Shown piece by piece: positions 33,774-45,243 of a stretch of DNA of 64,000 nt; the first letter of the stretch is position 1; each line of letters starts with the position of its first letter. A model generated the notes under the pieces. The model was given only the letters and a program-made list of their open reading frames with translations. It made no database searches and had not been told where the DNA came from. The translations under genes were made by a program, and so were the position numbers. Origin of the DNA: Hysterangium stoloniferum (taxonomy: Eukaryota > Basidiomycota > Agaricomycetes > Hysterangiales > Hysterangiaceae); assembly GCA_015178975.1 (NCBI GenBank), contig WHVD01000072.1, positions 186,001 to 250,000 on the forward strand, written 5' to 3'.

Positions 33774-34175
33774 CAGTAAGCAAAAAAAGGGTTGCAATGT
33801 TTAGTAAATTTTGACTCGAATGCTTATAACTCCAGAAATAAATTAGCTAAAATTAGGAGAAAATATAGGTTAGAAAGCCCTGTTTCTGAAATTTAATATG
33901 ATAACCAGGTTTGTTCAAAAATACTCACTCATTGTTGAGATATTAAATATTTTGTACAGGAGTATCATTGCAACCCTTTTTTTGCTTTCATTTTATAAAC
34001 ATAAAGCTATGTATTCTAGTACTTGGTATGACCTCCATTAGCCTTCACTACTGCTGCAACCCTCCTAGGCATACTTTCAATCAAATTCTGGCACACCTCT
34101 GGCATTATTTTGTCCCACTCTACTTGTACCCTCTCCCACAACTCTAATATCCCTCCTGGGGCCCTCTCATGCTCT
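33774..34175 (-). mobile_element. Tc1-like element, terminal foldback and transposase C-terminus
   Basis: Starts CAGTAAGCAAAAAAAGGGTT after TA (33772-33773), with the inverted motif at 33966-33988. The minus strand 34175-34024 gives an uninterrupted C-terminal segment: ELWERVQVEWDKIMPEVCQN, LIESMPRRVAAVVKANGGHT, KY-stop. The rest of the element is missing; sequence changes at ~34176. Confidence 0.85.
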
Positions 34176-34342
34176 CCCACCATTTGGATGGATCATCCCC
34201 AGCCCCATCAATGCGCACTTGCCATAAATTGTCAGTTGAGAACTCGTTTATCGTCTTGTTGAGTATAGTCAGTTCATCCTGTGAAAGGGGCAGTGAGGAA
34301 GGAGGGTCGACCTCCATGGCATCGTTGTCCATTGTAGAGAGC
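34176..34342 (-). pseudogene. Unrecognised gene fragment next to Tc1
   Basis: From an ATG at 34342 the minus strand reads MDNDAMEVDPPSSLPLSQDE, LTILNKTINEFSTDNLWQVR, IDGAGDDPSKWW before it runs into Tc1 sequence. It looks like the start of a real acidic N-terminus, but I cannot assign a family. It is truncated by the Tc1 fragment. Confidence 0.35.
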
Positions 34343-34433
34343 ACAGTCACAGCAGTCACAGCAGTCGTGACTAAAGTTACAGTAAGGGCTTCCTAGTTAG
34401 TCAGCATCGTTTATGATTGTGCGGCTGAGAACT

Positions 34434-35809
34434 AGAGTGCCGCACGATCCCTGGCTTACCGGGAGTAGTTCGGCACTCAACGTCCAGCCGAGCGTAGAAA
34501 GAACTCCCACGCCTTTGTTCTCTTACGACGACTCGATCGACGCACATTCTTGAGGATTTCACTCCCTATCATTTCACCAATCCTTTTTATCTGTACTAAT
34601 TATTTTACCCACCCACCCATCCCCATTGGGTTAATTGAAATCACAGAAAGCAGTCATATATCCGTAATAATACAGTCAACATTCCATAATATAACAATTG
34701 ATTCAGGATACCAATTTATTAATAGCGAGAGTTGTAAATGTACAGGGAAGACCCGCCCTCGGCGAGTCTTACCAAGCATACCCGAAGAGCTAACGCTCTT
34801 CCCCTACCCAACCATACAGCTCCTCGTTACGATCAGTTCGATATCGACAAAGCTGGATGTAGAGTACTAAGTTCAAATGGGAAAAGATTAATAGAGATCA
34901 TGACACCCAGACCATTGGCGTCGTAGTGACACTGGAGGCACCCCAAGATTTTTGGAGTTGGAAAACCTTCAGAAAATCTTGCTATTTGGCTAAATTTGCT
35001 AAGCATTCTTTGAACTGAAAAACTGTTGGAAAATCTTGAGTTTTAGTAGGTTTTTCTGAGGACAAAAATTGTATCTGAAAACCCTAAAAATGTTGATCAG
35101 GAAATTCTAAGGAAACATTGTTGGAAATAGCCTATTTTCTGTGGATTTTCTAAATAGGAAATTTTTTAAAAAACCCTAGATTTTGTTAGGGTTTTTCCAC
35201 CCAACAGAATTCTATGAAAACTGTAATAATGTGCCTAGAGAAATCAATTGAAAACCACATATTTCTACTCAATTTTTCTGCTCAGGGAATTAGGTGAAAA
35301 CTGTAATTTTTTTCCAAGAAAATCTTGTGCCAAGACAATTTTTTTTTAATGTTTTGTCAAGGGGAAAACCATAATGAAATTGACAATTTAATTATATGGG
35401 AATCCAGCTTCATCTACTTGTGATGAATGTGCGAGGAGCTGTATGGTTGGGTAGGGGGAGAGTGTTAGCTCTCCGCGTATGCGTGGGAAGACTCGCCGCT
35501 CGGGAGGGCGGGTCTCACCTTGCGTTACACCTCTCGCTTTATTACGTTTATTACCATGAATCTGTATAGATAAATCTAAAATACTGAAACTATCATTAAT
35601 ACCTTCATCAGTCTAAGGGAAGGGAGGGTGGGTAAAACAGATATAAGTGACTAAAAGAATGATAATATGTAAATAGTGGTGATCTTTGGAATGTAACGAC
35701 AGAGTTGTCGCAGTAGGAAGGAAAGAAAGGCGTGAGACACTTCTGTATGCTCAGCTGGACGTTGAGAGCTGAAACTACTCCCGGCATGCCAGGGATCGTA
35801 CGGCACTCG
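34434..35809. mobile_element. Palindromic element with ~390-bp inverted arms
   Basis: The left arm 34434-34826 (from GAGTGCCGCACGATCCCTGG) is the inverse of the right arm 35809-35432. Matching landmarks include ACTCAACGTCCAGC, TTTTACCCACCC, GGGAAGACCCGCCCTC-like and CCTACCCAACCATACAGCTC. The arms are diverged. The ~600-bp centre is AT-rich and holds a repeat shared with 37222-37693. No transposase is present. It could be a long-TIR non-autonomous DNA element or two oppositely oriented copies of one repeat; target duplication was not found. Confidence 0.6.
34930..35403 (+). repeat. ~470-bp repeat, copy 1 of an inverted pair
   Basis: From CACTGGAGGCACCCCAAG to AATTATATGGGAA. The reverse complement recurs at 37222-37693 with few differences. 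It is AT-rich, with no ORF. Confidence 0.8.
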
Positions 35810-35872
35810 GCACTAATCATTGAATAATTATAGATTTCAAAAAGAATCTATCTGAATCTAAAAGAATCCATA

Positions 35873-36690
35873 TGTTAAGTTACACGTACAGGTGGGTCTC
35901 CGGAGAAACCTGCGGAATATCCAGTAGGACTTGGCTTCAGCTTATAGGCTGCACCCTCATGAGATCGTATTGTCCAATTTCAAACAGGTGGATGGGAATC
36001 CCGGGGAGTCCAAGCAGGGTTTGTGGGTCGAGGGGTCGTAGGTCGGAGGTCATGGGTCAAGAGTTGAGATGGTTGAGAGAGATAGATGCGCCGGAGCCTG
36101 TGGGCTCCGACTAGCATGAGTGGTGTGATTCAAGTAAGGGTTTTAGAGTGGAAAATGTATTAGATTACTGGGGGGAATCTAAGCTAATTTTCTGACTGGA
36201 TTGCATGTACACCATCTGCCAGTTTAAATAGACCGTGGAGTGAATGACATACCAAATCCAGTAATGATGAAACAAAACTAACAAAACATAAAACAGGAAT
36301 AGTAAACACCAAGTTTGGTGTTAGGAACGGGATGGAATGGAGCAGAGTCCAAATTGTGACAAATCATAACCCATAATGGGAAACGGAGTGGGAGCAGAGT
36401 CCTAATCATGACAGGTCATTTGACTAAAACGGGAACGGGGCTCAGTTAGAGTGATGGCGGGATTCTGAGCGGGGTCCAGTGACTGATGTGTGGGATGAAG
36501 ACGGACATAGACAGAGACAGAGTCCAGGGGAAGTCTGGTGACTGATATGTGACGTAATGAGGTTGAACATAACAAGTCTTGACATACGGAGTCCGGACGG
36601 GAATTCCTGTAAACAGACAGTTGGTGCATCTAGGGCGCGGATGCGTATGAGTTACTGCCCGGAGTCTGGCAGGATTTTCCAGTTGTAACA
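35873..36690 (+). repeat. Solo LTR of the element B family, 818 bp, TSD CCATA
   Basis: Starts TGTTAAGTTACACG and ends CCAGTTGTAACA, flanked by CCATA (35868-35872 and 36691-36695). It splits a GAATCTA-type tandem array. It is the only full-length LTR of this family here and the reference for the broken copies at 1, 5589, 9990, 10396, 16618, 33562 and 39243. Confidence 0.95.
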
Positions 36691-36695
36691 CCATA

Positions 36696-37010
36696 TGAAT
36701 CTAAAAGCATCTATGTGAATCTTAAAGAATCTATCTGAATCTATGTGAATCTAAAAGAATCTAAAAGAATCTATCTGAATCTACGTGAATCTAAAAGAAT
36801 CTATCAGAATCTATCAGAATCTAAATAAATCTACCTGAATCTACATGAATGTAAAAGAATATGCCTGAATCTAAAAGAATCTATAAGAATCTATCAGAAT
36901 CTATCAGAATCTATCAGAATCTATCAGAATCTATCAGAATCTAAATGAATCTACCTGAATCTACATGAATGTAAAAGAATATGCCTGAATCTAAAAGAAT
37001 CCTCTTAAAT
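36696..37010 (+). repeat. GAATCTATCA-type 10-bp tandem array
   Basis: Roughly 30 units of a 10-bp motif varying as GAATCTATCA, GAATCTAAAA, GAATCTACCT, GAATCTATGT. The array starts at 35838-35872 on the far side of the solo LTR. No coding potential. Confidence 0.85.
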
Positions 37011-37221
37011 ATTTGTGAATCCCACTGTACCCTTCCAAACAATTGTGAATCATGCTCAATCAGGAAAAATCAGTTCAAGGTTTCTCATCTTGAAAAACCT
37101 TTAAGAAACTCATGTGAAATTGTTAATTTCTTCAAGATTTCACCAACACATTTTTTCAATTTCCATAGTGTTTGTGGCCAAGGAAAATCTTGTTGAAATC
37201 TATACTTATTCAATGATTTCC

Positions 37222-37693
37222 CATATAATCAAATTGTCAATTTCATTATGGTTTTCCCCTTGACAAAACATTAAAAAAAATTTGTCTTGGCACAAGAATT
37301 TCCTGGCAAAAAATTACAGTTTTCACCCAATTCCCTGAGCAGAAAAATTGAGTAGAAATATGTGGTTTTCAATTGATTTCTCTAGGCACATTATTACAGT
37401 TTTCATAGAATTCTGTTGGGTGGAAAAACCCTAACAAAATCTAGAGTTTTTTAAGAATTTTCCTATTTAGAAAATCCACAGAAAATAGGCTATTTCCAAC
37501 AATGTTTCCTTAGAATTTCCTGATCAACATTTTTAGGGTTTTCAGATACAATTTTTGTCCTCAGAAAAACCTACTAAAACTCAAGATTTTCCAACAATTT
37601 TTCAGTTCAAAGAATGCTTAGCAAATTTATCCAAATAGCAAGATTTTCTGAAGGTTTTCCAACTCCAAAAATCTTGGGGTGCCTCCAGTGCAG
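37222..37693 (-). repeat. ~470-bp repeat, copy 2 (inverted)
   Basis: Reverse complement of 34930-35403, ending GGTGCCTCCAGTG. It is followed at 37700 by a diverged copy of the GGCACTCAACGTCCAGC segment of the palindromic element arms. Confidence 0.8.
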
Positions 37694-38551
37694 AGCGGTT
37701 TGGCACTCAACATCCAGCTGAATGTATGAAGATCTCTCCTGCCTTTTTGTTTTCCTGCAATGACATTGTTGTCTCAGTCCTTATAACTTTGCGCTCATTG
37801 AGGCTTTATCATTCTTTGACAAGGCTGTGACCCATGAGGGGTAAGCCCCCACTATGCTACCACCCCACAACTGTACTCAGTTGCTTCGTGAACCTGGGGG
37901 ATCAATAATAATGTGTTTAAACACTACATCAGCAGTCATATCTGTCTTGGAATAGCATTTTCAAATACTTGATCACATAACTTTTGTATTACCATCTGTG
38001 ACCCTGTCATATTGAGGGCTTCTGTGCATTCCAGCTTTCTGTTTATTCTCATTTAGAGACTTATTTTTAAAGTGATTAAAGTTTACAATATTCAGAATTA
38101 TATACATTATATACATTTGTAAATTCACTTAACCTAATAAACATAAGTCAGTCTCCTTTTGGAACTTTGCTGAATACTTACTCATGGATCAATAATAACA
38201 TCCTTCAACACACATACATATTTGGCTTGGAATAGTGTTTTCATTCTTCCTCAATTTGTTTCTCTTGAAGTGTCAAGTGTTTTGTTCCACATTAGACTTC
38301 CAACTTCTCATATGGCTGTGATTGCCCTTCCCACATCATATTGGGGACTTCTGCACATTCTAGCTCACCATTTATTCTCTTTCATACTCATACCCCACTT
38401 TCCTTCCATTCCACTCATCTGTCGGTCATTGAATCTTTTAGCATAAATTATTGTCTTGTATTTTACTAATCTCCAGTTCAAACATTGATTTAGAACCTTT
38501 CTGTTAAGAACCACATTGTTCAGGCCCCTATGTGTGTTTTCAACCTACATA
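37694..38551. repeat. Degenerate direct repeats, no gene
   Basis: Segments 37905-38060 and 38190-38390 share GGATCAATAATAA, CTTGGAATAG, TTGAGGGCTTCTG/TTGGGGACTTCTG and CATTCCAGC/CATTCTAGC in the same order, so an older unit of ~280 bp was duplicated. Nothing else is recognisable. Confidence 0.5.
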
Positions 38552-39242
38552 CAGTGAGGGACAAAACCCTTCCAATGATTTTTAGTTGTACAAAGATTCT
38601 TGAATAACTCAGGAACCACTGTAGATACAGACCTGAAATTTGGTGGTTAGTTAGGTCTACATGTTATCTATATGCCCTTAAAATATTATGACATAAGTAT
38701 TAGTATTTCCCATGCTATAAATAAAATAATAATAAAACCACATTGGAAGGGTTTTGTCCCAGTCACATGATCAGCACAAAACATTATTTATTATATGCAA
38801 AGAAGTGCAAATAAAAATCATGTGACCTGTCAAAATTAGATATATATATAGCTGTTCACTTTTTAGTTCAACAACATCCCCACAACTCAACATTCTACAC
38901 CATGAAAGCTCTTACTCCTCCTCAGGTTAGCCACATTTTCATTTTGCTCAATAAGGGCAAGTCTGCTTCTCAGATCTCTGCAATCACTGGCAGAGGTCAA
39001 TTTACTATATCCAGAATTCACTTTACTCATTGCCCATCACTTGCCAAAGCACCTGGTGGCCATCCATGCAAGCTTTCTCCCTCAGATATTCATTATTCCC
39101 TCTAACAAATCACTTCTCAGAAGGCAGAACATGCCACTGAGGTCACCAAAATCCTTCAAAATATGACTGGAGAGTCCATTTCAGTGAAGACTTTTCATAG
39201 AGCACCCAAGAAAGCTGGAATGAGAGCTGTGGTGAAAACACA
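38552..39242 (+). pseudogene. Tc1-like element, 5' half
   Basis: Starts CAGTGAGGGACAAAACCCTT after TA (38550-38551), with the inverted motif at 38741-38761. Transposase ATG at 38902: MKALTPPQVSHIFILLNKGK, then GRGQFTISRIHFTHCPSLAK, GGHPCKLSPSDI; a TAA follows at 39103, then KAEHATEVTKILQNMTGESI and KKAGMRAVVKTQ in frame. It is cut at 39243 by an inverted LTR fragment. The catalytic domain is absent. Confidence 0.85.
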
Positions 39243-39334
39243 ATCTAGCGAGGGCGCAGCCTATAAGCTGAAGCCAAGTCCTACCGGATATCCCGCAGGT
39301 TTCTCTGGAGACCCACCCTGTGTGTGTATCCTAA
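39243..39334 (-). repeat. Ty3 LTR terminal fragment, inverted
   Basis: Reverse complement of the first ~90 bp of the element B LTR, ending TGTGTGTATCCTAACT where intact copies end in TGTATCCTAACA. It joins Tc1 debris on the left to copia debris on the right. Confidence 0.85.
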
Positions 39335-39787
39335 CTGGCATTACCTACAGGGGTTTATATAGGAATGTCACACCACTTGGGTATGTCGATGCTGACTATG
39401 CATGGGGACACTGACAGACACCAATCCTGTTCTGGGTATGTTTTCATTCAGGCAGGGGGATCAAAATACCAGCTGACAGTAGCTTTATCCACAACAGAGT
39501 CAGAGTACATGGTGCTCACACAAAGTATTAAACAGCTCTTGTGGATGTACACAGTGATGGATGAAGTCAGGTTCCCACAGTCAAAGCCAGCTGTATTGTA
39601 CAACAACTTGGGAGCAGTCCTTTTAACTAAGAACACAAAGGACAACATACATATCAAACACATTGATATATGGTATCACTATATATGGGAGTGGGTTGAG
39701 GAGGAGGACATAGATGATTTTCAACAAGCAATGTATTGCATTGTGACTCTGCAAGAGTGTGCTGAGCCAGGGAAGGTGTTGAATTAA
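39335..39787 (+). pseudogene. pol: Ty1/copia RNase H fragment, plus strand
   Basis: C-terminal copia pol: GYVDADYAWG, frame change near 39410, then SCSGYVFIQAGGSKYQLTVA, LSTTESEYMVLTQSIKQLLW, VLYNNLGAVLLTKNTKDNIH, IKHIDIWYHYI. The canonical Asn-Asn dipeptide and LSTTESEY motif identify RNase H of this class. It is older and distinct from the minus-strand copia that lies next to it. Confidence 0.85.
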
Positions 39788-39986
39788 GCTCACACACTCT
39801 GACTTACCAAGCCTAGATGGCTACACCACACCATACCTGGCTATACCAAGCCACATTGTGCCTGCCCAATATATCACATCTTACTACCATTGTCTCAGCC
39901 TAATATTGATATTTTATATTTAGTCTTCAATACTCGAAGCCTCATACCTCAGTCAAGTCACTACTTGTGTCAACTGAGGTACATTA
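39788..39986 (+). repeat. Remnant of an older copia 3' end/LTR
   Basis: Downstream of the RNase H fragment. The segment AGTCACTACTTGTGTCAACTG recurs as AGTCACTACTTGTGTCGACTG at ~47921-47941, on the far side of the younger copia insertion. The younger element therefore landed in this LTR-like repeat, at CATTA. Confidence 0.5.
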
Positions 39987-40275
39987 TATTGAGAATATTT
40001 GCGCAGTTCTAAATATAACTCTCAGTGAGTGATAAACCTTCACTAAGATATGTATTGTTATCTACCTAAATATAACTGAATTAATAGTAAGCAAACTACT
40101 AATGTAAGATGAGGGAAATATGCATACCTCTCAGTGAGTGATAAACCTTCACTGAGAGGTTACGCGATCAGTCTCCAACCATATATAGTATCCATAATCG
40201 AAGTGCGACTATGCAGTTGCCCAACACTTCATTCCAGCTTACAAATGTAGCTTACATAACATTATTACTTCAACA
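39987..40275 (-). repeat. 3' LTR of the copia element
   Basis: 289 bp, nearly identical to 47555-47843. It contains the paired CTCTCAGTGAGTGATAAACC segments and an ATATATAG box at 40181-40188. Confidence 0.95.
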
Positions 40276-41725
40276 CCCTCCCTTAAGTGGAACATAGTCC
40301 GATGAGGTATGAGAACCTTTCAACCTTCGGTCTGGCTAACGGCTTCGTTAGCATATCGGCAGAATTATCGTCTGTGGATACGTAGTGGATTGATACCAGC
40401 TGCTTATTGGTGACTTCACAAATAAAGTGGTATCGAATATCGATGTGCTTGGTGCATGCGTGGAATTCATCATTTTTGATGATTGATATGGTGGATTGAT
40501 TATTGCAATAGATCGTGATAGGGCGAGTAAGCGAACGAGCGATTTCGGCTATGAATGCCCGAATCCATAGGGCCTCCTTCGTAGCGTGAGTGGCAGCTAT
40601 ATATTCCACCTCCATCATTGATAACGCAACAATAGATTGCTTTTTTGAGCTCCATGAGATGGCACCTCCGTCTATGGTAAAGACATAGCCTGAGATCGAG
40701 TGTCTATGCTCTTGTGAGCCCCAGTCTGCATCGGTGAAACCCTCGAGTGCGTTTTGTGAGTCGTTTCATTTACCTCCGAATACCAGCCATTGGTCTCTTG
40801 TCCCTTTCAGGTATCTCAGGACCCTTTTTACAGCTTCCCAGTGCAGCCGACCAGGGTTTTGCATGACTTGTGCGAGGAAAGATATTGCGAATGCTATGTC
40901 TGGGTGTGTACCGAGTGCCGCATACATAAGAGATCTGATCACCTTGCGATATGGTACATTTCACATTTCTTCAAGCTGATGTGGTGTGCTGGGTGATTGT
41001 GAGAGGGAAAGGTGGTGATGGGGGTCAAGGGGGTTGATAATGGCTTTGCATCCTGTAGGCCAAATCGTGTGACAATCTTGTCAATATATGAATGTTGCGA
41101 GAATGATATTGTTCGAGCTGTGTGATCATGTTTGACTTCAGTCCCCAAGAGCCACTTAAGTTCACCAAGATCCTTTATTTTGAATTCCTGTCGGAGTTTG
41201 TTCTTAAATTTCAAGATAATGGCTTTCGAGTTCCCTGCTATGGTCATATCGTCGACATCAACTGCAACGATTAATGCGGTTTCGTCAGTATACCTATAGA
41301 AGACAGCATGTTCGACTTGGCATCAGGTGAATCCAAACTGGAACATGATCCTGCAAAGGTGTTGATACCACTCGCGACCGGCTTGTTTCAATCCATATAT
41401 TGTGCGTTTGAGCAGGCACACCATGTGCTCTTTTCCTGGAACCTCAAGTCCTTTTGGTTGCCTCATGTAGATCATTTCGGTAAGAGGTGCGTTCAGATAT
41501 GCAGCGTCAATGTCTGTTTGTTCAAGTTCCCAGTCGTTTCGTGTGGCGATGGTGGCGATAATGTGGATAGCGGTCAATTTTGCAGTAGGTGAGAATGTTT
41601 CATTGTAATCTATGCCTTCTTGCTGAGAGAACCCTTGCGCTACGAACCTATACTTGTAAGCCATGATCTCACCATTTGGACTGTGCTTGTATAGCATGAC
41701 GACTTTGCTCCCTATAACATTCATA

Positions 41726-43328
41726 CAGTAGGCAACAAAACCCTTACAATGTTTTGCACTTTTTGAAAGACATGGCTATTCCTCCAGAAATAAATTCTGT
41801 AAATTGCTGAGAATATTATGTAATATACTTCAACATCATACCTTCCAGAAAAGCACAGCCACAAAGCACCGTGTCCTTATTTGGTAAGTCCACATCACAC
41901 ACAAACCAATAGCTCATTGTAAGGGTTTTGTTGCACACTATTTTGAGACTATTAATACAAGAAATTAGTATTTAGTATGGCCCCCCTTTGCTCTAATAAC
42001 TGCTGCAAGTCTTTTAGGCATACTCTCAATAAGCTTCTGACACTCCTCCTTTGGAATCTCTTCCCACACCTTCTGCACCTTCTCCCACAGTTCATAAACA
42101 CTATTTGCAGGCTGTTCATACTCCCCCAGCTTCTTTTTGACATGATTCCACAGATGTTCAATAGGATTCATGTCAGGAGATTGTGCAGGCCAGTTGAGGA
42201 CTGTAACATCATGGTCAGTGAACCATTTCTGGGCCTTTTTGCTGGTATGTTTGGGGTCATTGTCTTGTTGAAACACAATGTCAGCCACTGTTTTGTTGTA
42301 ATATTTGAAGGTTTGCTGGAGTTCATCATCCAGGATCTCCACATAAAGCTCAGCATCTATCCTCCCATCAATTTTGGTTGCAAACCCAACCCCATCCCAG
42401 CCCATGCATCCCCACATCATCAGGTTTCCTCCTCCAAACTTGACTGTTCCCTCTACTAACCTATCATTTAACCCCTCACCCACATTTTTCCACACATATT
42501 TCCTTCCATCTGATCCCAGCCTATTAATCTTAGTGTTATCAGACTATATGACCCTCTTCCAGTCCTCCAGGGTCCATTCCAAATGCCTTTCTGCAAACTC
42601 CAATTGAGATTTCCGATGATGAGGTTTGAGAAGTGGCCTTTTTCTCTTTACCACAGCCCTCATGCCTATGGTTTTGAGGTGGCGATGCACTGTTTGTGAA
42701 GTAATAGGAGTGTTGATGATGTCTATAAGTTTCTTAGTTGCCTGTGTGGCATTATCAACCTTCCCCATGCAAATTATTCTTCTAGCATAGGCAATATTGG
42801 CTGTGGTAAGCTTTGTAGGATGGCCACCAGAGCACTTGGGGAGGTCAGGGTGATGCTCAGAGTGAATACGACTGATGGTGGCACTGCTGATATGAGTTTG
42901 GTAACATATTTGAGCTCCAGAAATGCCAGAGTCAAGTAGAGTAAGAACATGTTGGATTTGGCTGGAGGAGAGCTTTTTCATTGTGAGTAGGGTGATTGTG
43001 GGATTCCAACTGGTTGCTTTCATCTTATATACATTGAGGAAGAGTGGTCACATGACTTTGTTGAACTTTATAAACAAAGTCATGTGACTAGGACCCATTT
43101 TGAACTTTAAAAATGTGTGCAACAAAACCCTTACAATGAGCTATTGGTTTGTGTGTGATGTGGACTTACCAAATAAGAATGTGGTGCCTTGTGGCTGTGC
43201 ATTTCTGGAAGGTATGATGTTGAAGTATATTACATAATATTTTCGGCATTTTACAGAATTTATTTCTGGAGGAATAGCCATGTCTTTCAAAAAGTACAAA
43301 ACATTGTAAGGGGTTTTGTTGCCTACTG
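41726..43328 (-). mobile_element. Full-length Tc1 element, 1603 bp, TA target duplication
   Basis: Bounded by TA (41724-41725, 43329-43330) with outer ends CAGTAGGCAACAAAACCC. Terminal inverted repeats are ~215 bp and closely matching. Each arm contains the motif GCAACAAAACCCTTACAATG at its outer end and an inverted copy at its inner end (41917-41936 and 43119-43138), so each arm can fold on itself. About five CpG in total, far fewer than the copia DNA around it. Confidence 0.97.
41965..42981 (-). pseudogene. Tc1 transposase, complete except for one amber codon
   Basis: Start chosen at 42981 (MKKLSSSQIQHVLTLLDSG) because other copies in the window start at the equivalent residue; an ATG at 43023 would add 14 residues. 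338 codons plus stop, the normal Tc1 length. Helix-turn-helix SSATISRIHSEH; GGHPTKL linker; catalytic triad DD34E: SDNTKIN, FQQDNDPKHTSKKA, and SPDMNPIEHLW with 34 residues between the second Asp and Glu. Codon 146 is TAG (42544-42546) where VIWSD is conserved, so TGG changed to TAG. No frameshift. Ends GGHTKY. Cuts and pastes DNA at TA sites in the nucleus (family knowledge). Confidence 0.93.
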
Positions 43329-45243
43329 TACCTTTTTGTGGTTCAACAAGTTCCCATGTGCCAGCGTCTACATGGTGCTGCATTTCCTTCTCAAGTGACC
43401 TTTTCCACTGTGGCCAATCACTTCGAGACTTCGCTTCTGCAACATTCGCTGGTGGCTCATTGCTATCATGTATGATTGTTGCCATTGCATTCTCGAACGA
43501 TGTTGAGATGGCTGGTAAGTCTTCATTTATCTCGCTCTTCAGCTGATCGTTGATTTTCAGCATCGCTGCGACAGCTGCAACATCTCATGTTAAGTCTTTC
43601 TGAGGTGTTTCGGGGGGTACTGGCATTCCTTTCGGAAATGCTGGACCTTTCAGTTGTCCCTCTGTAGATCCCTGGCCAGTATTGATGTCATGGACATATG
43701 CTGATGGTTTCCATGTTCTTTGTCCTTGTCCAGATGTTTCTGTCTCTTCAAAGTCTTCGAGCGGGTCGATTCGGGCATGCTGGGTATTGTTTGGGATCAG
43801 TGGTTGTTGTTGGAGTATAGGTATGTCGTTTTGCATGGTGTTCTGGCTGTCTGAGATCATATTCCCTCCCTCAGCCTGTACATCATCTAAAATGACAGTG
43901 GTCGATTCGTTGAATCTGACATTACGCTCAACTGTAACGTGGCATTTCCCAGGCCAATAAATATGGTGGCCTTTGCTTTCATCGCTGAATCCGACCCAAC
44001 GTCCTTCATCCGCTTTTGCTTCCAGTTTCCCACATTCTTCCTTGAATACCCAAACTTTCGTGCCCCATTCTGGAACATTTCCCAGATTCAGTTTTTTGTT
44101 TCGCGACACTTCATAGGGGGTATGTCCATCCAGGACACTCATTGAAGTGCAGTTTTTAAGCCAGGTTGCATGTTTTATGGCTTCGGTCCATAAAAACTTC
44201 AGTAAGTTTGTGGCAATTGTCATGGCACGAACATGTTCTAATAACGTGCAGTTTAGTCGCTCAGATACACTGTTCTGTTGAGGTGTGTCATGTACGGTCA
44301 GTCGTCGTTCCGTTCCCTGCAATTTTAGGTATTCGGTGAATATATTTGATAAGTATTCACCACCTCGGTCTGTCTGCAATATTCTTATCTTTCCATTATA
44401 TTGCATGCTAACCCATGCTTCATATTCTTTATAGGCTTGAAATGTGTCGCTTTTCTGTCCTAACATGGCAAGTGACGACCACCGGGTTTTATCATCCATA
44501 TAACTGGCAAAGTACGTTTTCGCATTGTAGCTTTCAGGGTTTGCAGGACCCCATACATCCGAGTGGATCTTGTCGCCAACATTTGCTGCGATTTCACTGG
44601 AGCGCTCCTTTGGTATGGGCAGTCTTGTGATTTTGGCCTGTACACATGCCGTGCAAAATGTTGGCTCACTAGATAAGTCCAAATCTATCCCAAGGATATG
44701 ACCATCTTGAACTGATCTCTTTGCTGCATTGGGCTCAATGTGCCCTAATCATCAGTGTAATTCATCAATCGACATTTTCTGTGAGGTCACATTTGCTGTA
44801 CTATGGTAGGTCTTGTGCTCCATTTTGTATAGACCATCATCAGCAAGGGGAATTTCGCCAACAAGTTTACCATCCAGATCCCTGATCGTACATCTCCGAT
44901 TTTTTAGCAACGCTGAATAGCCTGATTTGTCGCAGCAAGCAAGTGATATTAGTGTGAAAGCTAGGTCTGGTGAGTACAGCACATTGTTCAATGTCACATT
45001 GACCATTGATTTTCCATTTGGCATAGCAACTTTCATACTCCCGATTCCGGTTGCATGAAAAACAGTTTTGTCAGCAGCTTCTATTGGGTGTGGAGTGGTT
45101 TCTCTAAATGTGACAAAATGATGGCGGCTAGGGGACATATGGTTCGATGCTGCTGAATCATATACGTCTATTTCGGTGTGTCGAAGTGGACTCGTTTCCC
45201 GGGATAATGTGGTTCCAGAGAATGTGGTTGTAAATGCGAAGTC

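Larger units (their letters stand above)
40276..45238 (-). pseudogene. pol: Copia pol: PR-IN-RT-RH, several stops, split by Tc1
   Basis: Read on the minus strand. Protease-like DVYDSAASNHMSPSRHHF (~45150); GAG-pre-integrase (LGHIEPNAAKRSVQDG after two stops where WHRRLGH is usual, ~44740); integrase with HSDVWGP, LQTDRGGEYLS, PQQNSVSERLN (44682-44200); linker; then interrupted by Tc1 at 41726-43328. RT resumes YKYRFVAQGFSQQEGIDYNE, TDIDAAYLNAPLTEMIYMRQ and VAVDVDDMTIAG (41250). RNase H: GFTDADWGSQEH, MMEVEYIAATHATKEALWIR, YCNNQSTISI (40618-40400). Stops include TGA near 43588 (T-stop-DVAAVAAM) and 41321 (FT-stop-CQVEHAVF). Most fit CGA to TGA. Confidence 0.92.
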
